DNA of 64,000 bases from Streptomyces sp. NBC_00654 (GTDB taxonomy: Bacteria > Actinomycetota > Actinomycetes > Streptomycetales > Streptomycetaceae), in the NCBI RefSeq assembly GCF_026341775.1, contig NZ_JAPEOB010000003.1, positions 372,001-436,000 of the forward strand. Direction: 5' to 3'. Below, piece by piece: positions 52,345-62,794 of the stretch (positions are counted from its first letter, which is position 1; each line of letters starts with the position of its first letter). Under the pieces are notes generated by a model. The model had not been told where the DNA came from and did not search any database. It saw only the letters and a program-made list of their open reading frames with translations. A program made the position numbers and the translations under genes.

Positions 52345-52779
52345 ATGAGCATGAGCACGGACAACAGGCGGCCCACCGGCCGACGCGACCAGCGCAGGCC
52401 CGGCCGCGTACCGCCGCAGCGGACCCCGCAACGGCCCCGGCAGCCACCGCGCCCGCACCAGTGGTTCGCGGAACGTCTGCTCGCGGTCCTCAGCGGCCAG
52501 CGCCCGGTGCACTGGATGCTCGGCCACACCATCGGCGAGGCCTACGACCAGCTGGCCGAGCTGGCCCCGGACACCCCGCTGAGGGCCGCCCGGGGCAGCC
52601 GCCCGGTCGTACGCCGCTGCTACGGCGCCCAGCCCGCGACCGGCGTCGTCGAGGCGTTCGCGAGCATCGCGGCGGGAGACAGGGTCAGGGCCATGGCCTT
52701 CCGCCTGGAACAGGGCACCGACCTCCGCTGGCGCTGCGCGGCGGTGGAACTGGACCGGTCGAGCCGGGCCGTCCACTGA
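52345..52779 (+). CDS. Rv3235-family protein
   Basis: 144 residues from the ATG at 52345 (MSMSTDNRRPTGR); the ATG at 52351 is also possible. A basic Arg/Pro-rich N-terminus (residues 1-40) is followed by a compact domain: WFAERLLAVLSGQRPVHWML, VRRCYGAQPATGVVEAFAS and ERAMAFRLEQGTDLRWRC-like strands. This is the Rv3235 family that accompanies secA in actinobacteria. Its function is unknown; the conserved position beside secA suggests a link to secretion or translation, by inference only. Confidence 0.8.
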   Translation: MSMSTDNRRPTGRRDQRRPGRVPPQRTPQRPRQPPRPHQWFAERLLAVLSGQRPVHWMLGHTIGEAYDQLAELAPDTPLRAARGSRPVVRRCYGAQPATGVVEAFASIAAGDRVRAMAFRLEQGTDLRWRCAAVELDRSSRAVH

Positions 52780-52852
52780 GCACGCGCCACGGCCGCGGGC
52801 CGCACACCCCGCGCCGGACCCCCGCACCGCGCACGCCGCGTCACCCCAGGAC

Positions 52853-52894
52853 ACGGCCGGGGCCGGACACCGTGTGGTGTCCGGCCCCGGCCGT
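52853..52894. terminator. Bidirectional terminator between the Rv3235-type gene and secA
   Basis: Perfect 18-bp stem ACGGCCGGGGCCGGACAC with its complement and a 6-base loop, between convergent genes. Confidence 0.85.
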
Positions 52895-52958
52895 ACCGCG
52901 CGGAGACGCGGCGCGGGCCGCCGTACGGACTTCCGTACCGGCGGCCCGGCCCTCCGTG

Positions 52959-55784
52959 CTACTTCTTGCGCCGACGCCCTCCGGTGCCGCCGCCCTTCTG
53001 CGCCTTGCGCCGCTCCGCACGCGTCATGCCGTCCGCCTCGGAGCGCGCGCCGTCACCGTTGGCGAAGTCGCCCTCGACGACGCCGCCCTCGCCGTCCACC
53101 GTGGGAGCGGAGAAGTGCAGCCGGTCCGGCCGCTGCGGAGCGTCCAGGCCCTTGGCCCGGATCTCCGGACGGGAGGCGGCCGCGGCGGGCGCGCCCTCCT
53201 TGGAGAGCGAGGTCCGCTCGGCACCGTCCTGCACCGGAACCTCCTCGACCTGCTGCTCGACCTGGACCTCCAGGTTGAACAGGTAGCCGACGGACTCCTC
53301 CTTGATGCCTTCCATCATGGCGTTGAACATGTCGAAGCCCTCGCGCTGGTACTCCACCAGCGGGTCCTTCTGCGCCATGGCCCGCAGGCCGATGCCCTCC
53401 TGGAGGTAGTCCATCTCGTAGAGGTGCTCGCGCCACTTGCGGTCCAGGACGGACAGCACCACGCGCCGCTCCAGCTCCCGCATGATCTCGGAGCCGAGCG
53501 TCTTCTCGCGCTCCTCGTACTGCTCGTGGATGTCGTCCTTGACGGACTCCGCGATGAACTCCGCCGTGACACCGGCCAGGTCCCCGGCGGCCTCCTCCAG
53601 CTCCACGACGGTGACCTTCACCGGGTAGAGCTGCTTGAAGGCGCCCCACAGCCGGTCGAGGTCCCACTCCTCGGCGAAGCCCTCGGCGGTCTCCTGCCGG
53701 ATGTAGTCGTCGATCGTGTCGTCCATGAAGTGACGGATCTGGTCCTGGAGGTCCTCGCCCTCCAGGACGCGGCGGCGCTCACCGTAGATGACCTCGCGCT
53801 GCCGGTTGAGCACCTCGTCGTACTTCAGGACGTTCTTGCGCGTCTCGAAGTTCTGCTGCTCGACCTGCGACTGCGCCGACGCGATGGCCCGCGTGACCAT
53901 CTTGTTCTCGATCGGCACATCGTCGGGCACATTGGCCATCGACATGACGCGCTCGACCATCTGGGCCTTGAACAGGCGCATCAGGTCGTCGCCCAGCGAC
54001 AGGTAGAAGCGGGACTCGCCCGGGTCGCCCTGACGGCCGGAACGGCCGCGCAGCTGGTTGTCGATACGGCGCGACTCGTGCCGCTCGGTGCCCAGCACAT
54101 AGAGCCCGCCGAGGTCCTTGACCTCTTCGAACTCCGCCTTCACGGCCTGCTCGGCCTTCTCCAGCGCGGCGGGCAGCGCGGCCGCCCACTCCTCGACGTG
54201 CTCGACCGGGTCGAGACCGCGCTGGCGCAGCTCGGCCTCGGCGAGGTCGTCCGGGTTGCCGCCGAGCTTGATGTCGGTGCCTCGGCCGGCCATGTTCGTG
54301 GCGACGGTGACCGCACCCTTGCGGCCGGCCTGGGCGACGATCGTCGCCTCCCGGTCGTGCTGCTTGGCGTTGAGGACCTCGTGCTGCACCCCGCGCTTGG
54401 AGAGCTGCTGCGAGAGGTACTCGGACTTCTCGACCGAGGTGGTGCCGACCAGGATCGGCTGGCCCTTCTCGTGCTTCTCGGCGATGTCGTCGACGACCGC
54501 GGCGAACTTGGCGACCTCGGTGCGGTAGATCAGGTCGGACTGGTCGGCACGGACCATCGGCCGGTTCGTCGGGATCGGCACGACGCCCAGCTTGTAGATC
54601 TGGTGGAACTCGGCGGCCTCGGTCATCGCCGTACCGGTCATGCCGGAGAGCTTGCCGTAGAGGCGGAAGAAGTTCTGCAGGGTGATCGTGGCAAGGGTCT
54701 GGTTCTCGTCCTTGATGTCCACCCCTTCCTTCGCCTCGATCGCCTGGTGCATGCCCTCGTTGTAGCGGCGGCCGGCGAGGATACGGCCGGTGTGCTCGTC
54801 GACGATCATGACTTCGCCGTCGATGACGACGTAGTCCTTGTCCTTCTTGAAGAGTTCCTTGGCCTTGATGGCGTTGTTGAGATACCCGACGAGCGGCGTG
54901 TTCACCGACTCGTAGAGGTTCTCGATGCCGAGCCAGTCCTCGACCTTCGCGACACCGGGCTCATGGATGGCGACGGTCCGCTTCTTCTCGTCGACCTCGT
55001 AGTCGCCGGTCTCCTCGATCCCCTTCAGCGGGTTGCCCGCCTCACCCCGGGTGAGGCGCGTGACCAGCTTGGCGAAGTCGCCGTACCACTTGGTGGCCTG
55101 GTCGGCGGGGCCGGAGATGATCAGCGGCGTACGGGCCTCGTCGACGAGGATCGAGTCGACCTCGTCGACGATCGCGAAGTTGTGACCGCGCTGGACGAGC
55201 TCGTCCTGCGACCAGGCCATGTTGTCGCGGAGGTAGTCGAAGCCGAACTCGTTGTTCGTGCCGTACGTGATGTCGCAGGCGTACTGCTCACGTCGCTGCG
55301 CCGGGGTCATGTTGGCGATGATGCAGCCGACCTCCAGGCCCAGGAACTTGTGCACCCGGCCCATCATCTCGGAGTCACGCTCGGCCAGGTAGTCATTGAC
55401 CGTGATCAGGTGCACGCCCTTGCCGGAGAGCGCGTTGAGATACGCGGGCAGGGTGCCGACGAGGGTCTTGCCCTCACCGGTCTTCATCTCGGCGACATAA
55501 CCGAGGTGCAGGGCGGCTCCGCCCATCATCTGAACGTCGTAGTGGCGCTGTCCGAGGACACGCTTGGCGGCCTCACGGACCGTCGCGAAGGCTTCGGGAA
55601 GCAGGTCGTCCAGGCTCTCGCCGTCCGCGTACCGTTCCTTGTACTCGTCGGTGAGCGCCCGCAGCTCGGCGTCGGAGAGGTTGACGAAGTCCTCTTCGAT
55701 GGAGCTGACCTGGTCCGCGATGCGGTGCAGTTTGCGCAGGATCTTGCCTTCGCCTGCACGCATGAGCTTGTTGAAGACGGACAC
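52959..55784 (-). CDS. secA: Protein translocase ATPase SecA
   Basis: 941 residues from the GTG at 55784 ([19 protein letters not shown]), preceded by AAGGAGA. Walker A is [19 protein letters not shown] and Walker B is [17 protein letters not shown]. The preprotein-binding region and the second helicase lobe follow ([28 protein letters not shown]). The C-terminal tail is basic and lacks the Cys/His zinc motif, as in other actinobacterial SecA1 proteins. SecA drives unfolded proteins through SecYEG. The longer open frame up to 57536 is antisense to other genes. Confidence 0.97.
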   Translation of the reverse strand: MSVFNKLMRAGEGKILRKLHRIADQVSSIEEDFVNLSDAELRALTDEYKERYADGESLDDLLPEAFATVREAAKRVLGQRHYDVQMMGGAALHLGYVAEMKTGEGKTLVGTLPAYLNALSGKGVHLITVNDYLAERDSEMMGRVHKFLGLEVGCIIANMTPAQRREQYACDITYGTNNEFGFDYLRDNMAWSQDELVQRGHNFAIVDEVDSILVDEARTPLIISGPADQATKWYGDFAKLVTRLTRGEAGNPLKGIEETGDYEVDEKKRTVAIHEPGVAKVEDWLGIENLYESVNTPLVGYLNNAIKAKELFKKDKDYVVIDGEVMIVDEHTGRILAGRRYNEGMHQAIEAKEGVDIKDENQTLATITLQNFFRLYGKLSGMTGTAMTEAAEFHQIYKLGVVPIPTNRPMVRADQSDLIYRTEVAKFAAVVDDIAEKHEKGQPILVGTTSVEKSEYLSQQLSKRGVQHEVLNAKQHDREATIVAQAGRKGAVTVATNMAGRGTDIKLGGNPDDLAEAELRQRGLDPVEHVEEWAAALPAALEKAEQAVKAEFEEVKDLGGLYVLGTERHESRRIDNQLRGRSGRQGDPGESRFYLSLGDDLMRLFKAQMVERVMSMANVPDDVPIENKMVTRAIASAQSQVEQQNFETRKNVLKYDEVLNRQREVIYGERRRVLEGEDLQDQIRHFMDDTIDDYIRQETAEGFAEEWDLDRLWGAFKQLYPVKVTVVELEEAAGDLAGVTAEFIAESVKDDIHEQYEEREKTLGSEIMRELERRVVLSVLDRKWREHLYEMDYLQEGIGLRAMAQKDPLVEYQREGFDMFNAMMEGIKEESVGYLFNLEVQVEQQVEEVPVQDGAERTSLSKEGAPAAAASRPEIRAKGLDAPQRPDRLHFSAPTVDGEGGVVEGDFANGDGARSEADGMTRAERRKAQKGGGTGGRRRKK

Positions 55785-56024
55785 TGAGGCTGGTCTCCTT
55801 GCCGGTCGGGCCTGGCACTGGGTCGTGTAATGGACTCTGGCGCGGGCACGGCAGGTGGGCCCCACCGCAACGGCCATCGTAAGCGAGGACCCCACCGCGT
55901 CGGGAGGGCTGCTGTCGCGTGGACCTCGCAGCACCCCCACAGAACAACGGCCGGAAGGCACGGAAGGTGCCGGGAAGCCCCAAAAGTGCTCGCATCGCGC
56001 GGGCCGGCTCACCACAATCCCTGC

Positions 56025-56600
56025 ATGGAGCCGATCACCCTCACCACGGAACGCCTGCTGCTGCGACCCTTCGGGCCCGGGGACACGGACCGGGTTTACG
56101 CCGCCTGCCAGGACCCGGACATCCAGCGCTGGACGGTCATCCCCTCCCCCTACCGGCGCGCGGACGCGGAGCTCTTCACCGGGACGCTCTCGCCGACCGG
56201 CTGGCGGGACGACTCGATGTACAACTTCGCGGTGGTCCTGCGGGAGGGCGGAGCGCTCGTCGGCGCCCTCGGCATCGACCGCCGCAACCTGCCGGGCACG
56301 TACGAGGTCGGCTTCTGGATCGCCCGGGAACACCGCAGGCTCGGCTATGTGACCGAGGCGGTGCTCGGCTCGGCCCGCTGGGCGTTCACCTCCCTCGCGG
56401 CGGACCGGCTGGAGTGGCGGGCCGAGGTCGGCAACATCCCCTCCCGCGCGGCCGCGCTGCGGGCCGGATTCCGGATGGAGTGCGAGCAGCGGTCCGCGCT
56501 CCTGAACAAAGGTGTACGGCGCGACGCCTGGATCGCCGCGCTGCTGCCCGGCGACCTGGGCCTGCCCGGCAGCCACCCGTATCTGCCGGCGGGCCGCTGA
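56025..56600 (+). CDS. GNAT-family N-acetyltransferase (RimJ/RimL-like)
   Basis: 191 residues from the ATG at 56025 ([20 protein letters not shown]), the typical RimJ/RimL start. Further motifs: RAEPGS-like [20 protein letters not shown], then cofactor loop [20 protein letters not shown] and [20 protein letters not shown] ribosomal-protein or small-amine acetyltransferase with unknown substrate. The gap to secA upstream (240 bp) holds promoters for both divergent genes. Confidence 0.88.
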   Translation: MEPITLTTERLLLRPFGPGDTDRVYAACQDPDIQRWTVIPSPYRRADAELFTGTLSPTGWRDDSMYNFAVVLREGGALVGALGIDRRNLPGTYEVGFWIAREHRRLGYVTEAVLGSARWAFTSLAADRLEWRAEVGNIPSRAAALRAGFRMECEQRSALLNKGVRRDAWIAALLPGDLGLPGSHPYLPAGR

Positions 56601-56720
56601 CGGAACCACCGCCCGCCGGCCTCTGGCCTCTGGCCGCCGACCGCGCGGCCCGAACCGGTGGTACGGAGCTGAACGCCGGATCCCGTGATGGTTGTCGGTG
56701 CCGCCCCTTAGGGTCGACGC

Positions 56721-57911
56721 ATGACGCCCGCGACGCCGCCCCCCGCAGTCGAACTCTCCGCCGACCAGGCCCGCCGGATCGCGCTGCGCGCCCAGGGATT
56801 CCTCGGCGCTCCGGACCGCCGGGCCGGGGTGCCGGGCGTGCTGCGCCATCTCGGGGCCGTACAGCTCGACACGATCTCGGTCCTGGCCCGCTCGCACGAA
56901 CTCATTCCGTACGCCCGTCTCGGCGCCGTCGGCCGGCGCACGGTGGAGGAGGCCTACTGGTCGGGCGGGCGGGCCTTCGAGTACTGGTCGCACGCCGCGT
57001 GCATCCTGCCCGTCGAGGAGTGGCCGCACTTCGCGTTCCGCCGCCGCGCCTACCGCTCCCGTCCGCACTGGCACCACGATCTGCCGGACGGCGTGTACGA
57101 CACGGTGATCAAGCAGCTGCGCGCCGAGGGCCCGCTGACGGCGACCGAGCTGGGCGGCGCGAAGAACGGCGGCGAGTGGTGGGACTGGTCGGCGTCGAAG
57201 GTCGCGGTGGAGCGGGCCCTGATGTACGGCGAGGTGGTGTGCACCGAGCGGCGCGGGTGGAAGCGGGTCTACGACCTCGCCGAGCGGGCGATCCCGGACG
57301 CCGTGCTCCACGACGACCTGACCGACACGGAGTGCAGGCGCCGTCTGGTGGCGCTGGCGGGCCGGTCGCTGGGGGTCGGCACCCGGGCGGACATCGCGGA
57401 CTACCACCGGCTCAAGGGCGAGGAGTTCGACGCCGTGGTGGCGGACTCGGGGCTGGTGCCGGTGTCGGTGGAGGGCTGGGCGAAGCCCGCCTGGGCGGAC
57501 CCGGAGGCACTGGCCTCGGAGCCGCGCGGACGGCACCGTACGACACTGCTGTCACCGTTCGACTCCCTGGTCTGGGAGCGTGCGCGTACGGAGCGGATCT
57601 TCGGCTTCACGCACCGCCTGGAGGCGTACGTCCCCAAGCCCAGGCGGGTCCACGGCTACTTCGCGATGCCGTTGCTGGCGGGCGGGAAGCTGCAGGGCCG
57701 GGTCGACCCGGCGCGCGAGGGCAGCACGCTGATCGCCCGGCAGGTGTCCCTGATGGGCCGCAAGGCCGTGGCGCCGATGGCGGAAGCACTCGTGGAGGCG
57801 GCGTCCTGGGTCGGCTGCAGCACCGTCCGGCTGGACCGCGTCGATGCCCCGGAGCTGCGTGAACCGCTCATGGCGGAAATCACCCAGGCACTGTCGCGGG
57901 CATTCCGCTGA
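56721..57911 (+). CDS. Winged-helix DNA-binding protein, YcaQ/AlkX-like
   Basis: 396 residues. It begins [20 protein letters not shown] and [20 protein letters not shown], the start of the HTH_42 family. The C-terminal half shows [21 protein letters not shown] and [20 protein letters not shown]. This family includes E. coli YcaQ, a glycosylase that unhooks interstrand DNA cross-links, and its relatives that protect antibiotic producers. The activity here is inferred from family only. The QLDTI motif of the family is present. Confidence 0.85.
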   Translation: MTPATPPPAVELSADQARRIALRAQGFLGAPDRRAGVPGVLRHLGAVQLDTISVLARSHELIPYARLGAVGRRTVEEAYWSGGRAFEYWSHAACILPVEEWPHFAFRRRAYRSRPHWHHDLPDGVYDTVIKQLRAEGPLTATELGGAKNGGEWWDWSASKVAVERALMYGEVVCTERRGWKRVYDLAERAIPDAVLHDDLTDTECRRRLVALAGRSLGVGTRADIADYHRLKGEEFDAVVADSGLVPVSVEGWAKPAWADPEALASEPRGRHRTTLLSPFDSLVWERARTERIFGFTHRLEAYVPKPRRVHGYFAMPLLAGGKLQGRVDPAREGSTLIARQVSLMGRKAVAPMAEALVEAASWVGCSTVRLDRVDAPELREPLMAEITQALSRAFR

Positions 57912-57998
57912 CGGCCGCGGACATTCCACGGACAGCCGCGAACATTCCGCCGACAGCCGCGGACACTCGCGCCGACGGCCGGGGGCTTCGCGGGACTC

Positions 57999-58754
57999 CT
58001 ACCTGATCTCCAGGATCTTCTCCCGCATGGCATAGACCACGGCTTCCATCCGGGAGTGCAGCTGGAGCTTCTCCAGAATGTTGCGGACGTGGTTCTTCAC
58101 CGTGTTCTCGGAAATGAACAGCTCCTTGGCGATATCCCGGTTGTTCATGCCCGTCGCCACGAGTTTCAGGACTTCGAGCTCACGCTCGGTGAGCCGGGGC
58201 GCCGGAACGAGTCTGCGCTCGTCGGTGCGCTGGATCATCGATTTGAACTCGGTGAGGAGCTTGGAGGCCATCGACGGGCTGATCTGGGACTGCCCGTCGG
58301 CGACCGCGCGGATGGCCGTGGCCACCTCGTCGGTGGAGATCTCCTTGAGGAGATAGCCCGTGGCACCCGCCTTGATCGCGTCGTAGAGGTCGGCCTCCTC
58401 GTCGCTGATCGTCAGCATGATGATCTTCGCGCTGGGAGCCACCTCCTTGATCGAGGTGCAGGCCTCGATCCCGCCCCGCTTGGGCATCCGCACATCCATC
58501 AGCACGATGTCCGGCAGCAGGTCCGCCGCCTTGTCGACGGCCTCCGCCCCGTCACCGGCCTCGCCGACGACCTGGATGTCCTCCTCATGCGCGAGGACGA
58601 TCTCCAGACCCCTGCGGAACAGCGCGTGGTCATCGACCACGAGGACCCGGATGGGCTCCTTGCGGGAACTCCCGCCCAGGTCCGCACCGGCATGCGCGCC
58701 GACGTCGTCGCCGGCATCACTCACATCGCGCACGGGCCCGAAGGTGTCCGCCAT
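57999..58754 (-). CDS. Orphan NarL/FixJ-type response regulator
   Basis: 251 residues from the ATG at 58754 ([11 protein letters not shown]), preceded by GGGGGAGGAA. There is a 30-residue acidic leader, a receiver domain (residues 35-150, [15 protein letters not shown], phosphorylatable Asp87 in [14 protein letters not shown]), and a LuxR-type helix-turn-helix (about 187-245, [20 protein letters not shown] and [14 protein letters not shown]). No sensor kinase gene is adjacent. The regulator lies between the YcaQ-like gene and hpf, as in other Streptomyces. Confidence 0.93.
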   Translation of the reverse strand: MADTFGPVRDVSDAGDDVGAHAGADLGGSSRKEPIRVLVVDDHALFRRGLEIVLAHEEDIQVVGEAGDGAEAVDKAADLLPDIVLMDVRMPKRGGIEACTSIKEVAPSAKIIMLTISDEEADLYDAIKAGATGYLLKEISTDEVATAIRAVADGQSQISPSMASKLLTEFKSMIQRTDERRLVPAPRLTERELEVLKLVATGMNNRDIAKELFISENTVKNHVRNILEKLQLHSRMEAVVYAMREKILEIR

Positions 58755-58888
58755 CGTTCCTCCCCCTGAAAGCCACGGCCTGAAGTCTCGAACGGTCCGC
58801 CAACGGCAGTTCACGGAACACCGATTGGCCTGGGACGGCCATGCTTTCATGTCCGGACGCCGGAGCGGTGATCCTGTGGTCTCACGCG

Positions 58889-58925
58889 GGTGCCCCTGGG
58901 GGCGCACAGACGCTCCAGGGGCACC
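58889..58925 (-). terminator. Hairpin downstream of hpf
   Basis: 11-bp stem GGTGCCCCTGG/CCAGGGGCACC with a 15-base loop, 16 bases beyond the hpf stop and upstream of the response-regulator gene. Confidence 0.65.
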
Positions 58926-58940
58926 ACGAGGGGTGCGGCG

Positions 58941-59630
58941 TCAGCCGCCGAGCGCGCCACCCGCGCCGCCTGCCTCATCGGCGGCGAGCGGGTCGGTCCT
59001 CAAGTGGATGACACCGTAGTCGTAGGCGTGTCGCCGGTAGACGACGCTGGGTTCCTTGCTCTCCGAGTCGACGAACAGGTAGAAGTCATGCCCGACCAGC
59101 TCCATCTCGTAGAGCGCCTGGTCGAGCGTCATCGGTGCTGCGACGTGCGTCTTCTCGCGCATCACCAGCGGTCCCTCGCCCTGCACCTCGAGCGAACCGA
59201 TCCTGGTGGTGGGCACGGACGGTGACGATTCCTCGCCGGTGAGTTCGCCGTCCCCGTTGAAGGAGGCGGCACCCGGCACGACCTCGCCGACCTCGGCGGC
59301 CGACAGCCGACCGCTGCCACGACGGCTGTAGCGCTTGTCGTGCTGCTTGCGCAGCCGCGCCTCCAGCTTGCCGGTGGCCAGGTCGAGCGCTGCGTAAGGG
59401 TCGCCTGCCGCCGCTTCCGCCCGGATGACCGGCCCGCGGGAGCGGAGAGTGATCTCCACCCGGTCGGAACGGTCGGCCTGACGGGGATTCGGCTCCTTGG
59501 ACACCTCGACGTCGAGGCTGATCACCTTGCCGTCGAACTTCTGGATCTTGTCCAGCTTCAGCTTCTCGGCCACGTGCTTGCGGAACCGCTCGGGCACCTC
59601 GGTCTTGCGGCCCTTGACGACGATGTCCAC
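58941..59630 (-). CDS. hpf: Long-form ribosome hibernation promoting factor
   Basis: 229 residues from the GTG at 59630 (VDIVVKGRKTEVPERFRKHV), with ACGGAG upstream. The N-terminal S30AE/RaiA domain (about 1-105) binds the decoding centre. An acidic, disordered linker (GDGELTGEESSPSVP) leads to the C-terminal dimerisation domain (about 165-220: KTHVAAPMTLDQALYEMELV, HDFYLFVDSES, VVYRRHAYDYGVIHL). It lets two ribosomes pair as 100S particles in resting cells. In Streptomyces it is expected to be stress-induced. The open frame upstream to 59687 has no family similarity. Confidence 0.95.
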   Translation of the reverse strand: MDIVVKGRKTEVPERFRKHVAEKLKLDKIQKFDGKVISLDVEVSKEPNPRQADRSDRVEITLRSRGPVIRAEAAAGDPYAALDLATGKLEARLRKQHDKRYSRRGSGRLSAAEVGEVVPGAASFNGDGELTGEESSPSVPTTRIGSLEVQGEGPLVMREKTHVAAPMTLDQALYEMELVGHDFYLFVDSESKEPSVVYRRHAYDYGVIHLRTDPLAADEAGGAGGALGG

Positions 59631-59956
59631 GCAGAACTCCGTTCCCGGATCGCTCCGCTGCGACGGCGGAGCATCTCCCTTTTGCACCAGACCCCGGTGA
59701 TCTCCGGGGCCTCGGACTGGGTGACGTACACCTCCTCCTCACCCGTCGATGAGGTCACCACCCCACCGACTTGCGTGCCACTGAACTACCGGTGAGTTGC
59801 CTGCCCGAAACCTGGCGGTGCATTCATCGAGGTCTGGCATTCACCATTCCTCACAACCGAACATAGCCTGCCCACCACGATGTCGGCACCCGCTACTCGC
59901 CCGTACCTCCGTTCAGTGCCTTTTACCCTCTCACCACCTGCAACGATGCAAGTTTG
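59631..59956. other. hpf upstream region
   Basis: A 326-bp gap between hpf and comF (both minus strand), including a possible untranslated leader of up to about 130 bases. The segment 59885-59975 is unusually AT-rich for this genome and is the most likely place for the hpf promoter. No further gene was recognised. Confidence 0.45.
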
Positions 59957-60784
59957 CTAACAGTTCCAGTTTATTTCGAAAGCAGCCGGAGAGGCTGAGA
60001 CAACGGCCGCGCACAGCGCCCCCGGGCCCGTCCCTCTCCGTGCCGCGGCGGGCTCGATCGCACGCGACGCGGCACCCGGGGTGACGCGCGGGAAGGCAGG
60101 GGGGAAGGCACGCGGGGAGGCGGGTGGGGAGGCGGGTGGGGAATCGAGTACGGAACGAACGGCCCGCGCCGCTTCGGCCAGGGTCGCGCCCGTCGTCATC
60201 AGGTCGTCCACCAGCACCACCCGGCCGCCCGCGAGGAGCCGCCCGCCACCGGGCACCACCTCCAGCGCGCCCGCCAGGTTCGCCTGCCGCTGCCGCGCCC
60301 CGAGCCCCGCCTGATCGGCCACCGGACGCCGCTGCCGCAGCGCCGCGAGCACCCGGGCCGGTACCCCGTCACGCCGCAGCTCCCCGGCAGCCGCCAGCGC
60401 GATCCGGCGCACCGGATCATGGCCGCGCGCCCCGGTGGACCGCCGGGCCGACGGTACGGGCACCAGCAGCAGCGGCCCCCCGTCCCCCAGTCGGCCCTCC
60501 CCGGCCCTCACAGCACCCGCCAGAGCCCGTCCGAGCGCTCCGGCAAGCCCCAGTGCCCCTCGCTCCTTGTGGGCCAGCAGCACCGCACGCACCGCGTTCT
60601 CGTACGGGGCGGCGGCCCGCACCACCGGCAGCCCGGCGGGCTCGGGCGAAGGACGCACCCGGCGCGGCAGCGCGCCGTCCAGCGCCGCCGCGCACGGCCG
60701 GCACAGCTCCGTACGGGGCAGGCCGCAACCGGCGCAGGCCACCGGCAGGACCAGGCCGGTGATCTCCCGCCACCATTCCCGCAT
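59957..60784 (-). CDS. ComF-family phosphoribosyltransferase
   Basis: 275 residues. There is an N-terminal zinc-finger motif (CAGCGLPRTELCRPC), then the type I phosphoribosyltransferase fold (VPVPSARRSTGARGHD, ARQRQANLAGALEV). The PRPP loop is VVLVDDLMTTGATLAEAARA. The last 60 residues are a Pro/Ala/Ser-rich repeat (PPASPPASPRAFPPAFP), probably disordered and not part of the family. ComF proteins are linked to DNA uptake or nucleotide salvage; in Streptomyces the role is unknown. It follows lpqB on the same strand after a 144-bp gap. Confidence 0.88.
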   Translation of the reverse strand: MREWWREITGLVLPVACAGCGLPRTELCRPCAAALDGALPRRVRPSPEPAGLPVVRAAAPYENAVRAVLLAHKERGALGLAGALGRALAGAVRAGEGRLGDGGPLLLVPVPSARRSTGARGHDPVRRIALAAAGELRRDGVPARVLAALRQRRPVADQAGLGARQRQANLAGALEVVPGGGRLLAGGRVVLVDDLMTTGATLAEAARAVRSVLDSPPASPPASPRAFPPAFPRVTPGAASRAIEPAAARRGTGPGALCAAVVSASPAAFEINWNC

Positions 60785-60928
60785 GGGTCAACTGTGCCGG
60801 GCTCACGGACCCCGGACCAGCCCTGTGGAAAACCCTGCCGTCCGGGTGCCTGCCCGCGTGCCCGCCACCCGGGTCACCGGCCGGCCCGGTCACCTGCCAC
60901 CCGTAACACCAGTCAGCCGGGGCACCGG

Positions 60929-62794
60929 TCAGCCGGGGTAGACGAGTGAGGTGCCTCCCTTGAGCACCGTCTGCCAGTTGTCGCCGGGCGAGAGCTTCAC
61001 GATTCCGTCGCCCACGGTCTCCGCCATCAGGGGGAGCAGTTCGTCGTCCGCCGCCGCGACCGCCTGCACCTGGTTCACCCCGGGCAGCACACCCGAGGAC
61101 GAGGTGGAGCCGTCCGCCTGGACATAGCGCACCTGCTGGACGCCGTCCTCCTCCTTGCCGACCACCACGAGGCGGCTGCGGCCCGACCAGGAAATCGCCG
61201 TCACATCCGTGAGCTGCGGTGCGGCCTGCCGCAGATCCTCGACCGAGACCGTCGGCGCCTCCTCGGGCCCGCTCCGCTCGACGCGGCCGATCTTCAGCGT
61301 CGTATGCCCGTCCTTCGACAGCAGCAGAGCGATCCGCACACCGTCGGCCGACAGCCGCAGCTCCTCGATCCGCCCGCCGTCCAGGTTCGGAACGGTCACC
61401 TCCTGCGGCTCGCCCTCGCCCTTCGCCAGCCGCAGCAGCCTGCGGTTCCCCGGATCCCGGTCGGCGACCCACAGATCGCCCCGGCCGTCCCAGCTCGGGG
61501 GCGACAGCCGGTCGGCGGCCTTCTTCGCCTTGCTGGTCACCACGGGGGGTGCCAGTTCGCCCTCCGCGACCGTGGAGGACACATAGAGATTCTGCTGGTT
61601 CACCGAGACCGCGGCGGCGCTCTGCTCGTCACGGGCCACGCCGACGGCGCTCATCATCACAGCGCCGGTGCCGAGCGGTCCGGTCACCGGCTCCGGGTCG
61701 CCGCTGCCCTTGGAATTCCCGGGGATCCGCAGCACCCGGCCCTTGTCGTCGACGAAGTACTGGCTGTCGGGCGCACCGGAGCCGTTGTCGGAGGCGAACT
61801 TCTCCGCCTCGTCGGAATTCAGCGAGCACAGCCGGCCCCGGCCGCCCTCCAGCTCCACCCGCTCGACCCGCGCGGACGTGAGATCCCGCAGGGTGAAGAG
61901 GACCTGTGCGGCCATCATGCGGCAGGTGGCCGGGCCGGCCTTGTCGGCCTTCCTGTTGAGCGGGACCCTCAGGACGTTCTGGTCGTCGGGTGCCAGGGAG
62001 GTGACCCTCTTCTGCAACGCCGTACCGGCGGGGAAGCGGGAATCGGCCACCGGACGCAGCCAGTCCGTCGGTCCGTCCAGCAGGGTCCGGACCGTCTGGG
62101 TCGCCGTGTCCATCCGGGTGACCGGATCGGTCCGGTTCCGTACGTACACGGGGTCGGCGACCAGGGTGGACTGCCCGTCCGTCAGACCGGTGGCGAAGTA
62201 GTACTTGTTGACGGAGCGGTAGAGCCGCTTGAAGTCGGACTGCCCGAGCACCAGGCCGTCCGGAACGATGTCGATGCGCCACTCGGGCTTGCCGTCCGCC
62301 CCGTTCTCCCGGACGAGGTGCAGGGTCTGCGAGTAGTCGGTGGGCGCGAGCGGCTGGTAGGAGCTCTGTTCGTCGACCGCCGCCACCTTCTCGCCGGTCA
62401 GCGTGTAGGAGGTCTCCGCGTTCTTGCGTTCCTTGTCGTGGAGCGAGGGCCCGCTCCGGTTGGGGGCCTTGGCGAGCACCGTGGTGCCCTCGCTCGGCCT
62501 CCAGGCACGGCCCGCCTCCTTGGTGAGGTACTGCCGGGTCGTCCGGAAGTCCGGGTCGTCGCTGGTCATCGACTCCAGGAACCCGTCGACCACCTCGCTC
62601 GGCTCCGCGCCCTCCCTCGGCGGCACCGCGTACACCTGCACCTGGGAATCGCCCGCCTGCGAGGCGTCGACGGCCTTCACATCCCCGGTGACCGGCATCG
62701 ATCCGCAGCCGGCCAGCACCACGATGCCGCAGCCGAGCAGCGCGGACGTGCGCACCGCCCGTCCATGGCCGCCCAGACGACGGTCAGTGCCCAC
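60929..62794 (-). CDS. lpqB: Lipoprotein LpqB (MtrAB accessory factor)
   Basis: 621 residues from the GTG at 62794 (VGTDRRLGGHGR), preceded by AGGAGG. The lipobox is LLGCGIVVLAGCGSM; the mature protein has a GerMN-like domain (about 100-280) and a beta-propeller-like C-terminal part. LpqB works with the MtrB sensor kinase in controlling the MtrA response regulator, which governs cell division and osmotic response. Its start overlaps the mtrB stop by 11 bp, so the two are co-translated. Confidence 0.94.
   Translation of the reverse strand: MGTDRRLGGHGRAVRTSALLGCGIVVLAGCGSMPVTGDVKAVDASQAGDSQVQVYAVPPREGAEPSEVVDGFLESMTSDDPDFRTTRQYLTKEAGRAWRPSEGTTVLAKAPNRSGPSLHDKERKNAETSYTLTGEKVAAVDEQSSYQPLAPTDYSQTLHLVRENGADGKPEWRIDIVPDGLVLGQSDFKRLYRSVNKYYFATGLTDGQSTLVADPVYVRNRTDPVTRMDTATQTVRTLLDGPTDWLRPVADSRFPAGTALQKRVTSLAPDDQNVLRVPLNRKADKAGPATCRMMAAQVLFTLRDLTSARVERVELEGGRGRLCSLNSDEAEKFASDNGSGAPDSQYFVDDKGRVLRIPGNSKGSGDPEPVTGPLGTGAVMMSAVGVARDEQSAAAVSVNQQNLYVSSTVAEGELAPPVVTSKAKKAADRLSPPSWDGRGDLWVADRDPGNRRLLRLAKGEGEPQEVTVPNLDGGRIEELRLSADGVRIALLLSKDGHTTLKIGRVERSGPEEAPTVSVEDLRQAAPQLTDVTAISWSGRSRLVVVGKEEDGVQQVRYVQADGSTSSSGVLPGVNQVQAVAAADDELLPLMAETVGDGIVKLSPGDNWQTVLKGGTSLVYPG

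Noticed and set aside
52461..55787. 1108-codon plus-strand open frame opposite secA
   Set aside because: Shadow of secA; its start lies inside the Rv3235-type gene in another frame.
59740..59800. tRNA-like string GGTAGTTCAGTGG on the minus strand upstream of hpf
   Set aside because: It resembles a D-arm only. No anticodon stem, T-arm or acceptor stem can be folded around it.
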